Below, piece after piece: positions 58,634 to 64,000 of a DNA stretch of 64,000 bases; position 1 is the stretch's first letter; every line of letters starts with the position of its first letter. The notes below the pieces were generated by a model that did not search any database, had not been told where the DNA came from, and saw nothing but the letters and a program-made list of their open reading frames with translations. This DNA comes from Candidatus Hoaglandella endobia (GTDB lineage: Bacteria > Pseudomonadota > Gammaproteobacteria > Enterobacterales > Enterobacteriaceae), in contig NZ_LN999835.1 of the NCBI RefSeq assembly GCF_900044015.1, forward strand, positions 150,365-214,364. Direction: 5' to 3'. The translations under genes were made by a program, and so were the position numbers.

Positions 58634-58770
58634 TTATGAAGTTATATCAACCTGCAGATACAGATAGTTGTTCATAAACAGCATGTAAAAATTAACTGGT
58701 GCTAACTTTAGCTGTAGGAACGTTTCAAGAGATACATGGCTGGCAATGCATTTTGCATTTTTAATAATTA
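58634..58770 (-). pseudogene. secB: secB 3-prime fragment
   Basis: On the minus strand just before gpsA one open frame reads NAKCIASHVSLETF, then LQLKLAPVNFYMLFMNNYL and YLQVDITS with a stop at 58634. E. coli SecB ends [36 protein letters not shown]. Identity is high and there is no internal stop in this part. The first two thirds are gone or unreadable, so the export chaperone is lost. Confidence 0.9.
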
Positions 58771-58891
58771 AAAAATCTTAAAGAAACAAAACTTAACAAA
58801 TATCTTCTGCAAGATAGCAGCACACGGTAGCGTATATACGCAAAGCACCATATCACTATTTTTTAGTTTTGACATCAAAAAAAATTGATTT

Positions 58892-58917
58892 CTTCATATA
58901 CAGCTGTGTATATGAAG
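58892..58917 (-). terminator. Possible yibN terminator
   Basis: An 11-bp perfect stem with a 4-base loop (CAGC on the minus strand), followed after seven bases by eight T. The distance between stem and T-run is longer than ideal. Confidence 0.45.
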
Positions 58918-59010
58918 CGCCATGCCTATTATTTATTTAATATCGCTAAAAATTTTAGCACTGTTATGCATAGGTAACTCTTGAGACCGTATCTATTAAT
59001 ATACAAAAAA

Positions 59011-59451
59011 TCATTTATCCCGGATTAATGGAAAATTATTTCTGCTCCAACCATATATGCCTTCTTTAAGAAAATAGATTCGCTCAAAGCCAGCTTTCGT
59101 TAATTTTTTAGCTAAATTGCGTGCAGTAGGAGTGCTGCCACTTGCACAAACGATAATTACCGGTTTAGTCTTATTAGCTTTATCCAGTTGACTTAGATTA
59201 CCTGATTTGATGTCTGCTACTGCTAAATTTAAACTATTAATTATATGACCTTTGCAGTAAATATCGCTGTTTCTCAAATCAATAATTACAGCTTTTTCTT
59301 TATTAAGAAATTTAATAACTTCTTCGCAACTTATTACCTTAATGTTGAAAAACCATTGTTGCAGCATAGTAAAAATTATGAAAACAAAAATAATCACCCA
59401 TGCTAAACATAGCATGAGATGATTTTCTATAAATGGCATAATGTCTTGCAT
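59011..59451 (-). CDS. yibN: Membrane-anchored rhodanese-like protein YibN
   Basis: The 146-residue protein has an N-terminal membrane anchor (about residues 11-31) and a single rhodanese domain (about 45-142) with the active-site cysteine in IIVCASGSTP (about residue 102). It is the E. coli YibN size (143). Its role is not well defined; work on E. coli suggests contact with membrane-insertion machinery. It keeps the E. coli position next to grxC/secB/gpsA, two of which are now lost. Confidence 0.9.
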   Translation of the reverse strand: MQDIMPFIENHLMLCLAWVIIFVFIIFTMLQQWFFNIKVISCEEVIKFLNKEKAVIIDLRNSDIYCKGHIINSLNLAVADIKSGNLSQLDKANKTKPVIIVCASGSTPTARNLAKKLTKAGFERIYFLKEGIYGWSRNNFPLIRDK

Positions 59452-59616
59452 AGGAATTTTTATTAAAAAAATTATTATTTTTATATAAAAAATAATCTAT
59501 ATATTAGATTATATACCGATATTTTACTAAAAATAATAGTAATACAGATACTTTATCTGGTAAAGAAATCTTAGACAAAAAATAGACTAAATTTTACTGA
59601 ATAACTATTCAGCTTT

Positions 59617-60870
59617 TTGTATAATATGAATTATATTCTTAAATTCAGGAGAAAAATAACTTCTAAGCTTTTAGTTCATGCCTGCCTATTAGGCAGGCAA
59701 CATGCTGTTGGATTCAGATATCGTCTATGCTCTAGCATGTTCTATGTTGGGACCGTGATGCTGTCTGCTGTTTGCTATAGTGCTGATAATGAATATCAGC
59801 TTAACGTAGTGCAGCAACATCTTTTTTCTAAAGAAAAAAATCTTAAGCAACAGCAACAACAGCGCATATCACTGATACAAAAAATAAAACAGCAAGAAGA
59901 ATTTCTTATCCATTCTACCCCTGCTCTGCAGGATACACAGCACACCATCAAAACGCTGAGTCTCGATATCAATCGAATAACACGTTCTATTTGCCAGCTA
60001 CAAGATCTTCAAATTACCAAAAAAAAACTATTAGCTCAGCAGTTCAATGCGCTTTTCCGGCCGAAAAAACATTTCGGGATGAAGAAATTAATCTTTATTA
60101 ATGAGCAAAGCATGAGTATCGAACGTATGTTGGCTTATTTTAATTATCTCAACGAAGCGTGCGCAAAAAATATTGTTTACTTACACCAAACAAGCAATGA
60201 ATTTGCAGTGCAAAAAAAAGCACAACTAAAAAAACAAAAGAAACAACAAACAAATAAGCACAAGCTTCAAAAGAAGCTGATTATAAATCATAATATACTC
60301 ACTAATTTGCACTTATCCATAGTACATAACCAGCAAATATTAGTAGAATTGAACCGAAAAGAGAAGCAATTGAGTCATAATATAGCCCGCGCTGAACGCG
60401 AAACAACAACAAGCAGCGAAAATAACTATAAAACTATCGAGAGCAAGCGAGTGCTGATTAGCGATATCGGCAGGCAGGACGAACAGAATTTATGGCCGGT
60501 GCGCGGACGAATCCTGCACTGTTTTGGTGAACTACAGCAGGGGGAACTTCGCTATAAGGGACTGGTTATTGCAGCTCCAGAAGGCAGCGATGTGATAGCT
60601 GTCGCCGCCGGTCTTGTATTGATGGTAGACTGGTTGCAGGGATACGGATTGATGGTGGTAATTAAACATAGTAAAGGCTATATGAGCCTATATGGTTATA
60701 ATAAGAGCACATTAGTAAATGTAGGAGATCAAGTAAAATCCGGCCAACCTATCGCACTAGTCGGTATTAGTGGCTGCCAAGGCCAAGGTACGCCGTCTCT
60801 CTATTTTGAAATTAGGCGCCAGGGACAGGCGATAAATCCCATTCTTTGGTTAAAAAAATTAAAGAGATAG
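59617..60870 (+). CDS. envC: Murein hydrolase activator EnvC
   Basis: EnvC is a periplasmic divisome factor that activates the amidases AmiA and AmiB at the septum. It has 417 residues (E. coli 419): signal sequence (to about residue 56, unusually long), a long coiled coil rich in Gln and Lys (about 60-270), and a LytM domain (about 290-417) with LQGYGLMVVIKH and GTPSLYFEIRRQGQAINP. As in E. coli the LytM catalytic metal ligands are degenerate. A perfect 21-base palindrome lies in the N-terminal extension (residues 21-28); a start further in, near MFYVGTVML, is possible. A strong hairpin follows the gene. Confidence 0.92.
   Translation: MYNMNYILKFRRKITSKLLVHACLLGRQHAVGFRYRLCSSMFYVGTVMLSAVCYSADNEYQLNVVQQHLFSKEKNLKQQQQQRISLIQKIKQQEEFLIHSTPALQDTQHTIKTLSLDINRITRSICQLQDLQITKKKLLAQQFNALFRPKKHFGMKKLIFINEQSMSIERMLAYFNYLNEACAKNIVYLHQTSNEFAVQKKAQLKKQKKQQTNKHKLQKKLIINHNILTNLHLSIVHNQQILVELNRKEKQLSHNIARAERETTTSSENNYKTIESKRVLISDIGRQDEQNLWPVRGRILHCFGELQQGELRYKGLVIAAPEGSDVIAVAAGLVLMVDWLQGYGLMVVIKHSKGYMSLYGYNKSTLVNVGDQVKSGQPIALVGISGCQGQGTPSLYFEIRRQGQAINPILWLKKLKR
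59679..59699. repeat. Perfect inverted repeat in the envC leader
   Basis: Arms TGCCTGCCTA and TAGGCAGGCA (10 bp) flank a single T. The core GCCTA-T-TAGGC resembles the dnaA palindrome core GCCTA-GT-TAGGC. It encodes part of the poorly conserved signal region, HACLLGRQ. Confidence 0.88.
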
Positions 60871-60898
60871 TGTATTAAACATAGATAATTATTACAAA

Positions 60899-60935
60899 CG
60901 TTAACGTGCTCATTATCAGTATGAGCACGTTAACG
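60899..60935 (+). terminator. Strong hairpin after envC
   Basis: A perfect 15-bp stem (CGTTAACGTGCTCAT / ATGAGCACGTTAACG) with loop TATCAGT begins 29 bases after the envC stop. It lacks a T-run afterwards, so it may act as an RNA-stabilising hairpin rather than a classic intrinsic terminator. Confidence 0.6.
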
Positions 60936-61113
60936 CAGATGGATTATGGTATTAACTCTCTATAGATCGACAAATCTATATCTACTCTCTATAATATATC
61001 TATAAGAGTAGATAAATAGAGCACATAAAAATGCTTATATTAGCGAAACATAGCTGCCACTTTTAGCTGGAGTTGATGTTGTAATGGCTCCTGCAATTAT
61101 GCAAGGATAACTT

Positions 61114-62040
61114 ATGATTATTGTTACAGGTGGTGCTGGCTTTATAGGCAGCAATATTGTTCAGGCGCTTAATCAGATTGGCTACCACAATATTGTGGTG
61201 GTAGATAATTTAAAAAATGGCGCCAAATATACCAATTTGGTCGACCTTGATATCACAGATTATATAGATAAAGAAGATTTTATTTCCAGTATCGTTTCTG
61301 GCAAAAACTTCGGAGATATTGATGCAATTTTCCATGAGGGCGCCTGTTCTTCCACAACTGAGTGGGACGGCAAGTATATGATGGATAATAACTATCATTA
61401 CTCTAAAAAACTTCTTCATTACTGTATGGAGCGCACTATTCCCTTTCTCTATGCTTCTTCTGCCGCCACCTATGGCAGCCGTACAAATAACTTTATTGAA
61501 GAAAGGCAGTATGAACAGCCTATAAATGTTTACGGCTATTCTAAATTTCTGTTTGATCAATATGTACGCACTATCCTACTGCAGGCAGAATCACAAATTT
61601 GTGGTTTGCGCTATTTTAACGTTTATGGTCCACGCGAGGGGCATAAAGGCAACATGGCAAGTATTGTTTATCAATTAAATAACCAAATAAATATTGGCGA
61701 AAATATGAAGCTGTTTGCTGGCAGTAAAATATTTAAACGAGATTTTGTCTATGTCAGTGATGTAGTAACAGTCAATCTCTGGTGCTGGAAAAACAGAGTG
61801 TCGGGAATTTTTAATTGTGGCACCGGACAAGCAGAATCGTTCCAAGCGGTAGGAAATGCAGTGTTAGATTTCCATAAAAGAGGAAAATTAGACTGCATAC
61901 AGTTACCAGAAAAACTTAAAGAACATTATCAGTCTTATACCCAGGCGGATTTAACCCGGTTGCGTGCTACTGGTTATAATAAGCCATTCAAAACCGTCAA
62001 AGAAGGAATCACAGCATATTTATGCTGGCTGAATGATTAG
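61114..62040 (+). CDS. hldD: ADP-L-glycero-D-manno-heptose-6-epimerase
   Basis: HldD (RfaD) epimerises ADP-D-glycero-heptose to the L form used by the heptosyltransferases. The 308 residues (E. coli 310) show the NADP-binding [11 protein letters not shown] (about 6-16), the SDR active site with the Tyr-Lys pair in [12 protein letters not shown] (about residue 140), and [20 protein letters not shown]. Its stop overlaps waaF by eight bases, in the E. coli hldD-waaF-waaC operon order. Confidence 0.97.
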   Translation: MIIVTGGAGFIGSNIVQALNQIGYHNIVVVDNLKNGAKYTNLVDLDITDYIDKEDFISSIVSGKNFGDIDAIFHEGACSSTTEWDGKYMMDNNYHYSKKLLHYCMERTIPFLYASSAATYGSRTNNFIEERQYEQPINVYGYSKFLFDQYVRTILLQAESQICGLRYFNVYGPREGHKGNMASIVYQLNNQINIGENMKLFAGSKIFKRDFVYVSDVVTVNLWCWKNRVSGIFNCGTGQAESFQAVGNAVLDFHKRGKLDCIQLPEKLKEHYQSYTQADLTRLRATGYNKPFKTVKEGITAYLCWLND

Positions 62041-63103
62041 TCAAAAACAGAAAAGAAGTGGCTGCAGGAAAATTTTGGTAATTGGCCCTTCATGGATTGG
62101 CGATATAATGATGTCTCAAAGCTTATATCGTCTGCTGGTGCAGCTTCAGCTAGGTGTTCAGATAGATGTTATGGCGCCCCCCTGGTGTTGCCCTTTACTT
62201 GAACTTATGCCTGAGGTAAACCAAGCGCTGTCGATACCAATCGACCATGGCGCCATAGCGTTGAGGAAAAGGCTCAGGTTAGGACAAGCATTGCAGCAAA
62301 ATAGCTATCAGCAGGCATTGGTACTACCTAATTCATTCAAGTCGGCGCTAGTGCCGTTTTTCGCCGGCATTTGCCATCGCACCGGCTGGCGTGGAGAAAT
62401 GCGCTATGGCTTGCTTAATGATATTCGCAGGCTTGATAAACAAGCGTTTCCGCTTATGGTGCAGCGCTACGCTGCTCTAGCATTTGACAGCTACTTGGTG
62501 CAAAGCGCTGTCGACCTACCAACTCCTTTACCTTGGCCAAGGTTGACAGCGAAAGCACAGGAAATCAACGATGCACTCAACGTTTTCTTACCCGAACTAG
62601 AGCGGCCGCTTATAGGTTTTTGTCCCGGGGCTGAATTTGGCCCGGCCAAGCGCTGGCCGCACTATCATTATACCGTACTTGCAGAGGCGCTCATCCACCG
62701 TGGTTATCAAATAGCGTTGTTTGGCTCAGCCAAAAACCATGCAGTTGGTAAAACTATCGCCACCGCACTGCCTGCTGATCAGCAACGTTACTGCTGCAAT
62801 TTAGTCGGCAAAACTACCTTGGTGCAGGTAGTTAATCTGATCGCTGCCTGCCAAGGTATTATCAGTAACGACTCAGGTTTAATGCATGTGGCTAGTGCGC
62901 TAAATCGTCCAATGGTAGCGCTGTATGGTCCAAGTAGTCCAGATTGTACCCCGCCCCTTTCCCCTAAAGCTAAGGTGATCCGTTTAATAGACGGTTACCA
63001 TAAAATACGCAAAGGTGACGATGAACAAGGCTACCATTATAGTCTAATCGCTATTCAACCTAAACAGGTCATGAGCGAGCTAGAAAAATTATTAACCCCG
63101 TAA
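62033..63103 (+). CDS. waaF: ADP-heptose:LPS heptosyltransferase II
   Basis: WaaF (RfaF) adds the second heptose of the LPS inner core. The 356-residue GT9-family protein (E. coli 348) starts about ten residues early relative to E. coli, which begins [13 protein letters not shown]; here [20 protein letters not shown] follows an extra Lys-rich leader, so a later start is possible but no better codon is evident. The nucleotide-binding region [10 protein letters not shown]-type [13 protein letters not shown] (about residue 283) is present. It is translationally coupled to hldD and waaC. Confidence 0.95.
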   Translation: MISQKQKRSGCRKILVIGPSWIGDIMMSQSLYRLLVQLQLGVQIDVMAPPWCCPLLELMPEVNQALSIPIDHGAIALRKRLRLGQALQQNSYQQALVLPNSFKSALVPFFAGICHRTGWRGEMRYGLLNDIRRLDKQAFPLMVQRYAALAFDSYLVQSAVDLPTPLPWPRLTAKAQEINDALNVFLPELERPLIGFCPGAEFGPAKRWPHYHYTVLAEALIHRGYQIALFGSAKNHAVGKTIATALPADQQRYCCNLVGKTTLVQVVNLIAACQGIISNDSGLMHVASALNRPMVALYGPSSPDCTPPLSPKAKVIRLIDGYHKIRKGDDEQGYHYSLIAIQPKQVMSELEKLLTP

Positions 63104-63114
63104 GAAGAAAATTA

Positions 63115-64000
63115 ATGCAGGTTCTGATCATCAAAACGTCCTCTATGGGTGATGTGCTACATACGCTGCCCGCTCTAACTGATGCAGCATCAGCTTTACC
63201 AGGAATCAGTTTCGACTGGGTTGTCGAAGACACTTTTACTGAAATTCCCACTTGGCATCCAGCGGTACGAAAGGTAATTTCAGTAGCAATCCGCCGCTGG
63301 CGCAAACATTGGTTTGGCTCCTCTACTCGTCAGGAGCGCGGCGAATTTAGACGTCTTTTGCAACGAGAGCACTATGATGTGATTATCGACGCACAGGGCT
63401 TAATAAAAAGCGCTATTCTTGTTACCTATGTTGCGCACGATGAAAAACACGGTCTAGATTATAAAAGTGCGCGCGAACCCTTCGCGAGCTGGTTTTATCA
63501 GCGACGACATGCGGTGAGCAAACAACAGCATGCTATTGAGCGCATTCGTCAACTATTTGCCGCCAGTTTGGGTTATCAACTTCCCACCGAGCCTGGCGAT
63601 TACGCAATTGCTGGTAATTTTTCGCCGCCGCGCGGCGCTGAACCACCATATTTAATCTTCCTGCATGCTACCACCAAGTCTAGCAAACATTGGCCAGAAT
63701 CGCACTGGCAAGCGCTAATAAAGCTAGCTGATGAGGCCGGTTACCGGATTAAGGTCCCCTGCTGTGGAACAGCGCAGGAACAGCAGCGTGCTGCTAAACG
63801 TTTAACCGAAGGATCCAGCCAAGCTGAAGTGCTGCCGCCGCTGTCATTGGCACAAATTGCGCAGCAATTAGTCGGTGCTACGGCTGTGGTATCAGTAGAT
63901 ACCGGCCTCAGTCATTTAGCAGCTGCCCTTAATCGCCCTAATTTAACGCTTTATGGGCCTACCGATCCTAAACTAATCGGCGGATATGGGCGATATCAAC
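63115..64000 (+). CDS. waaC: ADP-heptose:LPS heptosyltransferase I (runs off the window)
   Basis: WaaC (RfaC) adds the first heptose to Kdo2-lipid A. I translated it directly: the ATG at 63115 opens MQVLIIKTSSMGDVLHTLPA and stays open to the end of the window, 295 codons of about 319. Typical stretches are FDWVVE, IIDAQGLIKSA, FLHATTKSSKHWPE and SVDTGLSHLAAAL, and it ends within TDPKLIGGYG. The start is 12 bases after waaF. The 3-prime end is cut by the window edge, so completeness is unknown. Confidence 0.94.
   Translation, partial: MQVLIIKTSSMGDVLHTLPALTDAASALPGISFDWVVEDTFTEIPTWHPAVRKVISVAIRRWRKHWFGSSTRQERGEFRRLLQREHYDVIIDAQGLIKSAILVTYVAHDEKHGLDYKSAREPFASWFYQRRHAVSKQQHAIERIRQLFAASLGYQLPTEPGDYAIAGNFSPPRGAEPPYLIFLHATTKSSKHWPESHWQALIKLADEAGYRIKVPCCGTAQEQQRAAKRLTEGSSQAEVLPPLSLAQIAQQLVGATAVVSVDTGLSHLAAALNRPNLTLYGPTDPKLIGGYGRYQ

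Larger units (their letters stand above)
58600..59010. other. yibN-gpsA spacer with the secB fossil
   Basis: 411 bases replacing grxC and secB. The gpsA-proximal half holds the secB remnant. An 11-bp perfect inverted repeat CTTCATATACA / TGTATATGAAG (58892-58917) lies downstream of yibN and on the minus strand is followed by AAATCAATTTTTTTT, so it may terminate yibN. No grxC peptide could be read. Confidence 0.55.

Overview
The window looks like a piece of the chromosome of a reduced-genome, host-restricted gammaproteobacterium of the Enterobacterales, most likely an obligate insect endosymbiont. Nearly every protein reads as a close orthologue of an Escherichia coli protein. Base composition is AT-rich (by eye around 40% GC in genes and much lower between them). 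Many spacers are 300-970 bases long, and several still hold recognisable fossils of deleted genes. dnaA is present, so this is not a lineage that has lost it (Blochmannia, Wigglesworthia). I cannot name the species.

Layout. 1-4.7 kb: plsC, argG, pmbA. 4.7-8.6 kb: a broken histidine operon on the minus strand (hisG, hisB, hisA, hisI) from which hisD, hisC, hisH and hisF have gone; remnants of hisH and hisF are readable. 9.4-15.5 kb: tRNA-Ser, bamD, rluD, clpB, corA. 15.6-21.9 kb: uvrD (frameshifted tail), mnmE, yidC, a yidD fossil, rnpA, rpmH, all minus. 22.2-31.2 kb: dnaA, dnaN, gyrB (recF lost), asd, slyA, tyrS, plus strand. 31.3-40.8 kb: dtpA, tRNA-Lys/Val with a decayed second tRNA-Val, gltX, tRNA-Ala, pgsA, a general porin, guaB-guaA, tRNA-Pro. 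41-48.9 kb: lpxL, the argX-hisR-leuT-proM tRNA cluster, rho, trxA, yeaL, tRNA-Lys(CUU), mltC, yggX, trmB. 49-54.6 kb: hemW, yggT, hldE, cca. 55-57.3 kb: cpxR-cpxA. 57.4-64 kb: a cysE fossil, gpsA, a secB fossil, yibN, envC, hldD, waaF and the start of waaC.

How the genes work together. The retained set covers replication, translation, GMP synthesis, outer-membrane biogenesis (BamD, porin, Lpx/Hld/Waa lipopolysaccharide genes, PlsC, PgsA, GpsA), inner-membrane insertion (YidC), peptidoglycan remodelling (MltC, EnvC) and envelope-stress signalling (CpxRA). The cell therefore probably still has a true Gram-negative envelope with heptosylated LPS, which is notable for so reduced a genome.

The most interesting signals are four. 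(1) The histidine pathway is dismantled at domain resolution: the phosphatase half of HisB has lost its nucleophilic Asp while the dehydratase half is intact, and the genes for the flanking steps (hisC, hisD) are missing. (2) Deleted genes repeatedly leave only their 3-prime tails, in the place where those tails carry the ribosome-binding site of the next gene. (3) Perfect inverted repeats occur inside the coding regions of dnaA, dnaN, cpxA and envC. (4) Several tRNA genes are losing their encoded CCA end while cca is kept.
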